DNA of 54,039 nt from positions 1 to 54,039 of the forward strand of contig JAHAYJ010000121.1 of assembly GCA_018384375.1 (NCBI GenBank), written 5' to 3'. Made by a program: the position numbers and the translations under genes. How positions within the stretch are numbered: position 1 is the stretch's first letter; each line of letters begins with the position of its first letter. This DNA is from Lachnospiraceae bacterium. GTDB lineage: Bacteria; Bacillota; Clostridia; Lachnospirales; Lachnospiraceae. Positions 1 to 8,267 of this stretch are shown piece after piece. The notes beneath the pieces are model-generated. The model was not told the DNA's origin, made no database searches, and was given only the letters and a program-made list of their open reading frames with translations.

Positions 1-205
1 TGCGTGGGAGTAGCTGTACTCAAACACACGAAAAATGATATCCTCATCCTCAGTCATCTGCTTCCGTCCAGTTGTAGTCAACAGTGCTTCCCGGGGGATA
101 ATTTGTGCCAAACAGACCGTTGATCAGATTGACCACAGCGGTGGCAGAGAGAGTCAGTATTTTTTTGAAGATTTTGTCGTAGATTTGATAGATTGTGGTA
201 GTCAT
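1..205 (-). pseudogene. Rpn-family (PD-(D/E)XK) nuclease/transposase remnant, 5' part
   Basis: The minus strand starts at an ATG at 205 preceded by an AAGGAGC ribosome site and reads MTTTIYQIYDKIFKKILT..., the usual opening of Rpn-type recombination-promoting nucleases, as I recall the family. After the NWTE motif the frame stops at 50-52. In another frame the sequence resumes at 57 as MTEDEDIIFRVFEYSYSHA, which in intact relatives lies about 25 residues further on, after the catalytic E-x-Q/K strand. An internal deletion plus frameshift has therefore removed the catalytic core. The 3' part runs off the window. Family assignment is from memory; the two frames and the stop are seen directly. 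Confidence 0.7.
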
Positions 206-376
206 AGATGTGCTCCTTTTCTTAAGTGAAAGATAGAATGAAAGTGAAAATCAGGTCTGAGAAGTTTATAAAAGCAATGAAATTATTATAAAATGTAAAA
301 CCCGGTATTCCTCAAATTTGAATTATGTGTTATGATTAAATATCAAAGTGTTTCGTTTGTTTGATCAGGAGGGAAT

Positions 377-2032
377 ATGAATCATATTAGAAGACGAATG
401 ATAATTGTACTTGCAACAGCAGTTGCCATAGTATTGGCATTTGGAATTACAGAGAAGACAGGCAGCAGTCTGTCCTGTGTTGAGGCGGCCGGGCGTCCTG
501 TTGAAATTGAATCCTGCCTGATTTCGGGAACGGACGTTGTATGCCAGCTCAGTGCGGGCAGCGTTCCTGCAAGTGATGACGGCAAGTTCTATGTTTTTGC
601 AAATGAGGTTTATCAGGATGGTCCTACCGGTGATGTTGTGGCAACGGTTAAGGCCGGTAAATCTGTTTCAGTCAGCTTTCCTTTAAACTATAACAGTGCG
701 GAATCCAATTTGAGCCGCAAGTTTTTGATTGCCGTGAAGCGTGGCGGACAGATGCTTCAGGTCAGTGACGAGCATTATATCACCAATCCGGAAGCAATTG
801 CGGCACATACCTCTGCTCGCATGAATGTCGGCATCAAAGGGATTTTGCCTGACACAACAAAGCTTGCAAACGGGGAATTGGAGGATCTTGGGATCCAGCA
901 GGTTGTCTATAATATGAGTGTTGATGAAATCTGCTCGGACGCATCCGTACCTGGAGCGATTACATATGATTATAATGGAAAGACCTATTATTTTGATGGC
1001 ACGATTATTAGTAATTATGATGCGCTTGTTAAGCATTTAAACAGGCTGGGAATACAGGTTACCTTAGTCATCTTAAATGATGGAAAGGGTGAGTATTCGA
1101 AGGATCTGATTCATCCGCTTTCACAGGACGGAACGGAATGCCCGGGATATGCCCTGAATGTGACAGATGAAGCCGGTACCAATCACTTAAAGGCAATTGG
1201 TGCATTCTTAGGTCAGCGCTATTCGGGCAGTACAGGCTGCGGACAGGTTGATAACTGGATCGTGGGAAATGAAGTAAATGCGAGAACCTCATGGTGGTAT
1301 ACCAGTTCCACCTCGCTTGAGGTGAACGTAAATACTTATGTTAAGGCGTTCCGGATTATCTATAATGAAATGAAAAGTATGAATGCTAACGTTAGGATTT
1401 ATAACTCTATTGATCAGGAGTGGAACCGCAAGTCAAATCCCGGAAGCTTTCTTGCAAAGGAATATCTGGATCGGTTCAATTATTATATGAACCGGGAAGG
1501 AAATATTGATTGGGGGCTCTCTTATCATCCCTATAATTCTCCGTTATATGATCCCTATGCGTGGAACGGTCCGGCAGTGTGGGTTAAGGAGAGTATTACA
1601 ACACCGTATATTACAATGCAGAATATTGATATCTTGATTGACTATATGCATCAGTCACAGTTTTTAAATCCGGCCGGTGAGGTGAGAAGTATTTCCATTG
1701 CGGAGATTGGCTACACCTCCAGCTTCGGAGATGAGGCGCAGGAGGCTTCCATTGCTTACGGCTATTTGAAAGCAGCATCTCTTCCGGACGTGGATTCCTT
1801 TATTTTGTTCCGTCAGACAGATGATGCACATGAGATGGAAAGCAATCTTGCACTTGGCTTAGATGATCTGAATGGAAAGCAGAAGCCTGCCTATGAGATT
1901 TACAAGGATCTGGGTACCGCTAATGAACCTCTTGCAAAGGCGAGAGCGTCAGAAATTATCGGTATGGATATTGACAAGATGATTGGTGAGAATATTGTCT
2001 GGACAAGAGGCGGCGATGGTGTTGTGCACTGA
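377..2032 (+). CDS. secreted DUF5722 family protein, clan GH-A glycosidase-like
   Basis: 551 aa with an N-terminal basic stretch and hydrophobic segment (about residues 8-24), so exported or membrane anchored; a cleavage site is plausible near A37-A38. The body resembles the DUF5722 family of putative glycoside hydrolases. Two motifs look like clan GH-A catalytic strands: I-V-G-N-E near residue 299 (Asn-Glu before the acid/base) and I-A-E-I-G near residue 443 (nucleophile strand). The start ATG follows AGGAGGGAAT. Two downstream genes follow closely, but with unrelated apparent roles. The substrate is unknown. The enzyme assignment is inference from these motifs; the DUF assignment is by recollection. 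Confidence 0.7.
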   Translation: MNHIRRRMIIVLATAVAIVLAFGITEKTGSSLSCVEAAGRPVEIESCLISGTDVVCQLSAGSVPASDDGKFYVFANEVYQDGPTGDVVATVKAGKSVSVSFPLNYNSAESNLSRKFLIAVKRGGQMLQVSDEHYITNPEAIAAHTSARMNVGIKGILPDTTKLANGELEDLGIQQVVYNMSVDEICSDASVPGAITYDYNGKTYYFDGTIISNYDALVKHLNRLGIQVTLVILNDGKGEYSKDLIHPLSQDGTECPGYALNVTDEAGTNHLKAIGAFLGQRYSGSTGCGQVDNWIVGNEVNARTSWWYTSSTSLEVNVNTYVKAFRIIYNEMKSMNANVRIYNSIDQEWNRKSNPGSFLAKEYLDRFNYYMNREGNIDWGLSYHPYNSPLYDPYAWNGPAVWVKESITTPYITMQNIDILIDYMHQSQFLNPAGEVRSISIAEIGYTSSFGDEAQEASIAYGYLKAASLPDVDSFILFRQTDDAHEMESNLALGLDDLNGKQKPAYEIYKDLGTANEPLAKARASEIIGMDIDKMIGENIVWTRGGDGVVH

Positions 2033-2059
2033 TTAAAATAGAAATAAGGGGGATGCCGC

Positions 2060-2626
2060 ATGGAAGCACGCAGATATTTGGACGTGTTAAGTATTGTAGG
2101 AAGATTGAAGGACACAACACGACATTGTTACACGGCCAAAGGAAGACATGAAAGTGTTGCCGAACACAGCTTCAGAGCTGCACTTATGGCATATTTCTTA
2201 AAAGATGAATTCCCGGAGGCAGACATGGATAAAGTGATCAAAATGTGCCTCCTCCATGATTTGGGAGAAGCCTTTACGGGGGATATCCCTTCATTTGAAA
2301 AAACAAGGGCAGATGAGAAACGGGAAGAAGTGCTTTTGCATCAGTGGGTGGCATCGCTGCCGGAAGAGTTTTCAAGGGAAATGGGTATGCTTTATGAGGA
2401 AATGGAGGCACTTCAGACAACAGAAGCCAAAATATATAAGGCGATAGATGGGATGGAGGCTGTCATTCAGCATAATGAATCGGACATCAAAACCTGGCTC
2501 CCGATAGAGTATGAGTTGAACCAGACTTACGCGGAGGATAAGGTTGCTTTTTCAGACTATTTAAAAGAACTGAGACGAACCATCAGAAAGGATACTGTAA
2601 AGAAAATTGAAGCGGCAGGGGCATAA
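2060..2626 (+). CDS. HD domain-containing phosphohydrolase (YfbR/HDDC2-like)
   Basis: 188 aa, typical length for the YfbR/HDDC2 group of HD hydrolases, which remove phosphate from deoxynucleoside 5'-monophosphates using a divalent metal. Visible motifs: RHESVAEHS near residue 33 (first metal His), LLHDLGEAFTGDIP near residue 74 (the HD pair), and a later Asp in the K-A-I-D-G-M helix. No signal peptide, so cytoplasmic. It starts 27 nt after the DUF5722 gene with AAGGGGG upstream, and ends 2 nt before the next ORF, so the two are probably cotranscribed. The nucleotidase activity is inferred from the family. Confidence 0.85.
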   Translation: MEARRYLDVLSIVGRLKDTTRHCYTAKGRHESVAEHSFRAALMAYFLKDEFPEADMDKVIKMCLLHDLGEAFTGDIPSFEKTRADEKREEVLLHQWVASLPEEFSREMGMLYEEMEALQTTEAKIYKAIDGMEAVIQHNESDIKTWLPIEYELNQTYAEDKVAFSDYLKELRRTIRKDTVKKIEAAGA

Positions 2627-2628
2627 AC

Positions 2629-2925
2629 ATGGAAGATAAGAAAATCAAGTTACAGGAACAGGAAATTGCGTATAAGAAGGGCTTAAAATGGCACACGTTA
2701 CCATATACAAAGATTGCGCAGGCTTATCTAAGGGTAGAAGAGGTCACGGGAAGGCTTTGTTGCGGCGTGGCTAATTTCGATATGTATTTCCTGGTTTTAA
2801 GAACCGTAGATGGAGAGCTGATCAAAACAGAAGCTTCTTCCAAAGAAAACGTAAAAGAAATGCTGGAGATTTTGAAGGAGAAAAATACTGCTATAGAAAT
2901 CGGGTACAAGAAACAGGAGGAATAA
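2629..2925 (+). CDS. small PH-like domain protein, function unknown
   Basis: 98 aa, no signal peptide and no membrane segment. The pattern G-L-K-W-H-T-L-P-Y-T-K-I followed by R-V-E-E-V, a central hydrophobic strand (Y-F-L-V-L) and a C-terminal helix K-E-M-L-E-I-L resembles small bacterial PH-like domains. It starts 2 nt after the HD-domain gene, indicating translational coupling. A hairpin follows at 2939. I do not recognise a specific function. Confidence 0.65.
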   Translation: MEDKKIKLQEQEIAYKKGLKWHTLPYTKIAQAYLRVEEVTGRLCCGVANFDMYFLVLRTVDGELIKTEASSKENVKEMLEILKEKNTAIEIGYKKQEE

Positions 2926-2938
2926 CTGTATGTGAAAG

Positions 2939-2965
2939 CGCTCATCCGTGATTTGCGGATGAGCG
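2939..2965 (+). terminator. hairpin after the small PH-like gene
   Basis: Perfect 10-bp inverted repeat CGCTCATCCG / CGGATGAGCG with a 7-nt loop, 14 nt after the stop codon. The downstream tract (TTGATTGGTT) is only moderately T-rich, so this is a weak intrinsic terminator or an mRNA 3'-end stabiliser. Confidence 0.55.
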
Positions 2966-3002
2966 TTGATTGGTTCTGCTATCCGAAATAAAAATTGTGT
3001 AA

Positions 3003-3233
3003 ATGAGGAAAACAAATGAAAATCTTTTTGGAGCAATATTGGCTTTAGCTCTGATCGTTATGGGATACTTCATTTTCAAAACAAGCGTTGAAGAGCACAG
3101 ACTGGCTCGAACGGTGAAGAGGATTCTGGGGATAGGTTTCCTGATTGTTTTTATTAATGAAATATCTTTATTTGTGGAGTCAAAACAAATCAATCTGCTT
3201 ACATACAGCATTTACTTTGCGGCTTCAGACTGA
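3003..3233 (+). pseudogene. N-terminal membrane fragment of a split 7TM-GGDEF-EAL protein
   Basis: 76 codons encode two hydrophobic segments (about residues 9-26 and 42-58), then stop at TGA 3231-3233. The same frame continues directly after the stop (L-L-Y-Y, then ATG 3246) into the large GGDEF-EAL gene. Relatives with this 7TM input domain usually carry S-D-W-L at this point, so the TGA probably replaced a TGG Trp codon by one base change. Joined, the frame is 768 codons. The start follows an in-frame TAA and has no strong ribosome site. It may be a dead N-terminus, a strain-specific mutation, a sequencing error, or a site of readthrough/reinitiation. Confidence 0.7.
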
Positions 3234-3245
3234 CTGCTGTATTAT

Positions 3246-5309
3246 ATGCTGAAATTCTCAATGGAATATGTGGGCAGTGAATTCAATGAGTTTGTGAATC
3301 GTAAACTGATGCTGCTTGTTTTGACGGCCGACACCATATCATTGGCGCTCAATAATGTATTTGGACATCTTTTTCACTTAAATGGTATCAGAATGAGTGA
3401 CAATGAAATTTACTACGAATTAGCCGTCACGCATTTCTTTTACATTCACTATTTTATTATCATGATGCTGGTTGCCTTTTGCCTTGCCAGCTTGCTTTAC
3501 AGGGCTTTTCATGCTCCTCTTTTTTATCGCAGTAAATATTTGCTCATAGCAGTGATCATGGTGGTGATTGTGGTTATGAATGTCCTGACATTTAAATCAG
3601 CCATTGATATTTCGATCATGGGATACGCAGTTGAAGCAATCTGTATTTACTACTGTGTGTTTATTTTTACTCCTCAGAGATTACTGCAAAAGACACTGCT
3701 TCTGGTGGCACAGGATATGTCGGTTGCATTGTTTGTATTGGATATTGAGGGAAAACGACTCTACAATAATAAATGCGCAGAGCAGCTGTTGAGCAGAGAT
3801 CATGCTTTGGCAGACAGAGAAGGAACTACACTTGAGGAGTGGTGTCGACATCAATACCTTTATGGTGCCGGAGAATTTAACGGGGAGCAGACTTTTTATC
3901 GCGGGATAGAAGAAGTGATCCTTAAGATACAGCTGCAGAGAATGGTGGATGGCAATAAGCAGCTTCAAGGCGGCTATTTTGTCATACAGGATCGTACAGA
4001 AGAGATTAACAAGCTTAAAGAAGAACGATATCAGGCGACTCATGACAGCCTGACAGGCTTATATAACAAGGAATATTTTTGTGAGGAGGCAGAAAAGTAT
4101 ATTAATGGGCATGCGCAGGAGGAGCTTCTGATTCTCTGTACGGATATCAGAGAGTTTAAAATGATAAATGACCTTTTTGGCGCAAAAGTAGGTGATTCCG
4201 TGCTGGTAAACTGTGCCAGAATGCTGGAGGATCAGGTGAACGGAGCACTGATTTATGGGCGAATCGGGAATGATATTTTTGGTGTTTTGATGCCGAAAGC
4301 CATCTATGATGAGGAGCATTTTGCAAATGAGGCGCAGAAGGCATTTGCTTCCTGCATGGATAAAAACGCATTTTTCCCGCTGATCAATTATATTGGTGTC
4401 TATGAAATTACTGATCGGACGATACCGGTATCTGTTATGTGTGACCGTGCCAGAATGGCGATCGCGACGATCAAGGGAGATTATCATAAAAGAGTTGCTT
4501 ATTATGATGATGTACTGCGCGAAAACATCCGGTATGAACAGGAACTGATCAGCGAACTCGATGATGCAATCAGGGAAGGACAGCTGAAGATGTATCTCCA
4601 ACCCCAGGTGTCGACGGAAGGGAAGATCCTTGGCGGGGAGGCGCTTGTCCGCTGGCAGCATCCGGTGAAAGGAATGATTGCACCGATTGCATTTATACCG
4701 GTTTTCGAGAAAAATGGTCTGATTTCTGATGTGGATAAATATATGTGGGAGTCCGCCTGCAAACAGCTGCGTAAATGGAAGGATGAAGGAAAAGAAGATT
4801 TATACATATCTGTAAATATCTCACCCAGAGACTTTTATTTACTTAACATTTATCAGGTGTTTACAGAACTGGTTAATAAGTACGATATTGCACCGCAGAA
4901 TTTAAAACTTGAAATTACGGAAACAGCTGTTGTCATTGATTTACAGCGTCAGATGGAACTGATTGAGAGACTGCGCAGGATTGGATTTGTAGTAGAAATG
5001 GATGATTTTGGGAGCGGCTACTCCTCTCTCAATATGTTGAAGGATATTCATGTGGATGTATTGAAGATCGATATGGCTTTTTTACGAAAGGCGGAAGATG
5101 AGGAGCGGAGCAAGAAGATATTGCAAATGATCATTTCTCTTTCCGGACAGCTTGGCATGCCGGTTATCACAGAGGGCGTGGAGACGGCAGAACAGGTAGA
5201 AATTTTGACGGAAATGGGTTGTGATATGTTTCAGGGGTATTATTTCGCAAAACCGATGGAGGTTGAAAAATTTGAAGAACTGTATTTAGAAGGAGGAAAG
5301 CATGTTTGA
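3246..5309 (+). CDS. membrane GGDEF-EAL protein, probable c-di-GMP phosphodiesterase (5'-truncated by TGA)
   Basis: 687 aa from ATG 3246, but this start lacks a ribosome site and the frame is open from 3003 except for one TGA. Order: five predicted membrane segments (residues 1-145), a PAS-like linker, GGDEF domain from about residue 265 (T-H-D-S-L-T-G-L-Y), EAL domain from about 440. The GGDEF signature is degenerate (I-G-N-D-I-F), so cyclase activity is unlikely. The EAL domain keeps E-A-L-V-R-W near residue 463, I-T-E-T, D-D-F-G-S-G, L-K-I-D and E-G-V-E, so c-di-GMP hydrolysis is expected. The 3' end overlaps the fucosidase start by 8 nt. Confidence 0.85.
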   Translation: MLKFSMEYVGSEFNEFVNRKLMLLVLTADTISLALNNVFGHLFHLNGIRMSDNEIYYELAVTHFFYIHYFIIMMLVAFCLASLLYRAFHAPLFYRSKYLLIAVIMVVIVVMNVLTFKSAIDISIMGYAVEAICIYYCVFIFTPQRLLQKTLLLVAQDMSVALFVLDIEGKRLYNNKCAEQLLSRDHALADREGTTLEEWCRHQYLYGAGEFNGEQTFYRGIEEVILKIQLQRMVDGNKQLQGGYFVIQDRTEEINKLKEERYQATHDSLTGLYNKEYFCEEAEKYINGHAQEELLILCTDIREFKMINDLFGAKVGDSVLVNCARMLEDQVNGALIYGRIGNDIFGVLMPKAIYDEEHFANEAQKAFASCMDKNAFFPLINYIGVYEITDRTIPVSVMCDRARMAIATIKGDYHKRVAYYDDVLRENIRYEQELISELDDAIREGQLKMYLQPQVSTEGKILGGEALVRWQHPVKGMIAPIAFIPVFEKNGLISDVDKYMWESACKQLRKWKDEGKEDLYISVNISPRDFYLLNIYQVFTELVNKYDIAPQNLKLEITETAVVIDLQRQMELIERLRRIGFVVEMDDFGSGYSSLNMLKDIHVDVLKIDMAFLRKAEDEERSKKILQMIISLSGQLGMPVITEGVETAEQVEILTEMGCDMFQGYYFAKPMEVEKFEELYLEGGKHV

Positions 5310-6612
5310 CGCAGTGGCTTATAGCAAAAGAGTGGATTGGTATCAGCAGGCCAGATTTGGAATGTTCATACATTGGGGATTGTACGCCATCCCGGCAAGG
5401 GGAGAATGGGTGCGTTCTGTGGAGGAAATGCCGGAGGAAGAATATATGCCCTTTTTTAAGGAATTCGATCCGGTAGATTTTGATCCGAGGAAGTGGGCAA
5501 GGACAGCAAAAGAAGCAGGAATGAAATATGCAGTTATGACCGCAAAGCATCATGATGGCTTTTGCCTGTTTGATTCGGCCTTGACGGATTTTAAAGCGAC
5601 CAATACCAAGACGGGCAAGGATTTTGTAAAAGAATACCTGGATGCATTCCGCGAGGAGGGATTAAAGGTAGGCTTGTATTATTCTCTGCTTGACTGGCAT
5701 CATCCGGACTATCCACATTACAAGGACCAGAATCATCCAATGAGAAACTGTGAAGCGGAGAAGAATGTGGACAGAGACTTCAACCGCTATCTTGACTATA
5801 TGCACGGGCAAGTGAAGGAGCTTTGTACGAATTATGGAAAGCTGGACATTATGTGGTTCGATTTCTCTTATGGGGAATTGCGCGGAGAGGCTTGGAGAGC
5901 TACAGAACTGATCAATATGGTTCGAGGCTATCAGCCGGACATCATTATTGATAACCGTCTTGAAGTCAGTGGGGAGGGTTTTGGCTCACTTGCTACCGAC
6001 AATCCCAGTGTGTTTGCAGGTGATTTTGTCAGCCCGGAGCAGATCATTCCGCCCCAGGGACTTAAGAGTGAAAACGGAAGAGATCTGGTATGGGAAGCAT
6101 GCATTACCATGAATGATAACTGGGGATATTGCGCCAGAGATAAGAATTTTAAGCCGGCTTCTACCATTATTAAAAAGCTGGTGGAGTGTGTCAGCAAAAA
6201 TGGAAACCTGCTCCTGAATGTGGGACCGGATGCAAGGGGAAATATTCCGGAGGAATCTTTGAACATTCTGAAGGAAATTGGCATATGGATGAAGAAAAAC
6301 AGCGCTTCTATTTATGGCTGCAAGGGAAGCAGCCTGCCCAAACCGGAGAATGGGCGGATTACCGGAAACGGAAATAAGCTTTATTATCATGTGATGGAGA
6401 ATGCGATCGGAAGCGTTCCTCTCTATGGGATCTCCCGAGATAAGGTAAAGGCGGTTCGCCTGCTTTCTGACGGAAGTGAACTTAAGATCGCTGACAACTG
6501 GATTGTAAACAATTATCCCGATATTGCATTTGTAGATATTTCAAGCAGCCCGTATCTGCCGGACGAGATTGATACGGTTGTGGAAGTGGTTCTGGAAGAT
6601 CAAAGAGAATAA
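5302..6612 (+). CDS. alpha-L-fucosidase, GH29
   Basis: 436 aa, no signal peptide, so likely cytosolic. GH29 enzymes release L-fucose from glycans by a retaining mechanism. Family marks: R-F-G-M-F-I-H-W-G-L near residue 20, A-K-H-H-D-G-F near residue 81, and M-W-F-D-F with the predicted nucleophile Asp at about residue 187. The length is that of a catalytic domain with a short C-terminal beta domain and no carbohydrate-binding module. ATG 5302 follows GGAGGAAAG inside the end of the upstream EAL gene (8-nt overlap), suggesting coupled translation. A strong hairpin follows. No transporter or fucose catabolic genes are beside it. Confidence 0.93.
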   Translation: MFDAVAYSKRVDWYQQARFGMFIHWGLYAIPARGEWVRSVEEMPEEEYMPFFKEFDPVDFDPRKWARTAKEAGMKYAVMTAKHHDGFCLFDSALTDFKATNTKTGKDFVKEYLDAFREEGLKVGLYYSLLDWHHPDYPHYKDQNHPMRNCEAEKNVDRDFNRYLDYMHGQVKELCTNYGKLDIMWFDFSYGELRGEAWRATELINMVRGYQPDIIIDNRLEVSGEGFGSLATDNPSVFAGDFVSPEQIIPPQGLKSENGRDLVWEACITMNDNWGYCARDKNFKPASTIIKKLVECVSKNGNLLLNVGPDARGNIPEESLNILKEIGIWMKKNSASIYGCKGSSLPKPENGRITGNGNKLYYHVMENAIGSVPLYGISRDKVKAVRLLSDGSELKIADNWIVNNYPDIAFVDISSSPYLPDEIDTVVEVVLEDQRE

Positions 6613-6626
6613 TCGGAATCTATATT

Positions 6627-6663
6627 GCTCACAATCAGTTTTTGTTGATTGTGAGCATATTTT
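6627..6663 (+). terminator. intrinsic terminator after the fucosidase gene
   Basis: Stem GCTCACAATCA / TGATTGTGAGC (11 bp) with a short T-rich loop, followed by ATATTTTG. It lies 15 nt after the fucosidase stop and before the chemotaxis receptor gene. Confidence 0.8.
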
Positions 6664-6730
6664 GTTGTATTCTAAAATCAAATAATGATATCAAAAAGAA
6701 ATATTATTTTGAGGGAAAGGGGATATACAA

Positions 6731-8230
6731 ATGAAAGAAATAAAAATGGATTTGTCTAACCATGAGGTCGCAGAGAGCAGCAGAAACATAACCGCATTGA
6801 TCGGTGTGTGTATCATGAATGTTGTGATTGCGGCGGCCTATATGCTTGAGGTTGTAAAGGGAAGCAGAACGATATTATCTTATGCGATCGTAGCAGTTCT
6901 CACCCTGCTTCCGTGTGTGTTAGCGATTGCTGCATATCTGAAAAAGAGAGACACTCTTCTTGTCAGGTATATCAGCGGTATTGGCTTTTCCCTGATGTAC
7001 AGCTATATTATGTTTACGACCACAACGGATCTTGCATTCTGTTATATCATTGTCATCTTTGTTGTTCTCATCGTATATGTGGACATTAAATTTTCCTTAA
7101 TTCTCGGAGGCTATGCGTTACTGATCAATGTAGTAAGAATTATTTATATTGCTGCAACCAGAGGCCTGGAAGGGCAGGAGCTTTCCAATGCGGAAATTAT
7201 TGTTGCCTGCATGCTTCTTACCGGTGTGTTCACGGTCATGGCGGTCTTAAAGGTTGCCAAAATCAATCAGGCAAATATTGATAAAGCAGATGAAGGAAAA
7301 AAGCAGTCAGAGGAGTTGCTTGACACAATTCTTGAAGTAGCTTCCAATATCACGGAGAATATTCAGGAAGCAGCCAAGGAGACGGATGCTTTAAGTGATG
7401 CGATTAAATCAACGCAGTATGCGATGGATGGGCTCTCAACAGGAACGAACGATGCAGCTCATGCCATAATGAAGCAGCAGAAGAGTACAGAAGAAATTGA
7501 TGAATACATTCAGTCAGTAGAAAAATCTGCAAATTCTATTGTAGATGAACTGGGGAAAGCGGAAGAAAATCTGGTTACCGGCAATGAGGTTATGGAGCAT
7601 CTTCTGGAACAGGTGAAAATTTCGGAATCCTCCAGCGCGCTGGTTGCCGATGAAATGAAGACACTTAAGGAAAATGCGGGAGAAATGCAGAACATTATGG
7701 GACTGATCAGCAGTGTGGCTAATCAGACAGGAATGCTTGCTTTAAATGCCAGCATTGAGGCCGCGAGGGCAGGGGAGGCAGGAAGAGGATTTGCAGTGGT
7801 TGCTTCCCAGATATCAAACCTTGCATCCCAGACCAATGCAGCTACCGGTGATATCAACAATCTGATCAGCAATATTTCTAAGTCGATTGAAGAGGTAACT
7901 GCTGCTATGGAAAAACTTTTGGAAAGCAGCCGCCTTCAGAATGAATTTGTGGAAGAGACAGCGGAAAACTTTGAAAAGATCCATCACAACACGCAGGGGA
8001 TTTCCGAGCAGGCGGTACAGCTCAAGGAAACTGTGGATGCTGTGGCAGACGCCAATAAGCACGTAGTTGAGAGCATTGAAAATGTTTCAGCCGTTACACA
8101 GGAAGTTACGGCAAGCGCAAATGAAACCTTAGAGAGCTGCAATATGAATCTGGAAAGCATAGCGAAGGTTGCGGTTATTATGAACAATCTGGGAGAAGAA
8201 GCAGGAAAACTTCAGAAAAATGAGGAATAA
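6731..8230 (+). CDS. methyl-accepting chemotaxis protein
   Basis: 499 aa. Residues about 20-180 hold six hydrophobic segments with almost no external domain, so the input is membrane-embedded. The rest is a long coiled-coil signalling domain; the hairpin tip that contacts CheA/CheW reads N-Q-T-G-M-L-A-L-N-A-S-I-E-A-A-R-A-G-E (about residues 335-353). The signal sensed is unknown. ATG 6731 is preceded by GAGGGAAAGGGG. No che or flagellar genes are nearby, so it is an orphan receptor. Classification is firm, ligand is not. Confidence 0.93.
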   Translation: MKEIKMDLSNHEVAESSRNITALIGVCIMNVVIAAAYMLEVVKGSRTILSYAIVAVLTLLPCVLAIAAYLKKRDTLLVRYISGIGFSLMYSYIMFTTTTDLAFCYIIVIFVVLIVYVDIKFSLILGGYALLINVVRIIYIAATRGLEGQELSNAEIIVACMLLTGVFTVMAVLKVAKINQANIDKADEGKKQSEELLDTILEVASNITENIQEAAKETDALSDAIKSTQYAMDGLSTGTNDAAHAIMKQQKSTEEIDEYIQSVEKSANSIVDELGKAEENLVTGNEVMEHLLEQVKISESSSALVADEMKTLKENAGEMQNIMGLISSVANQTGMLALNASIEAARAGEAGRGFAVVASQISNLASQTNAATGDINNLISNISKSIEEVTAAMEKLLESSRLQNEFVEETAENFEKIHHNTQGISEQAVQLKETVDAVADANKHVVESIENVSAVTQEVTASANETLESCNMNLESIAKVAVIMNNLGEEAGKLQKNEE

Positions 8231-8267
8231 AATGCCATATAGGAAAAGATAAAGGAGACGACGTACC

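Noticed and set aside
35-229. 64-codon plus-strand frame at the left edge
   Set aside because: It lies opposite the Rpn remnant, lacks a ribosome site and shows no family features.
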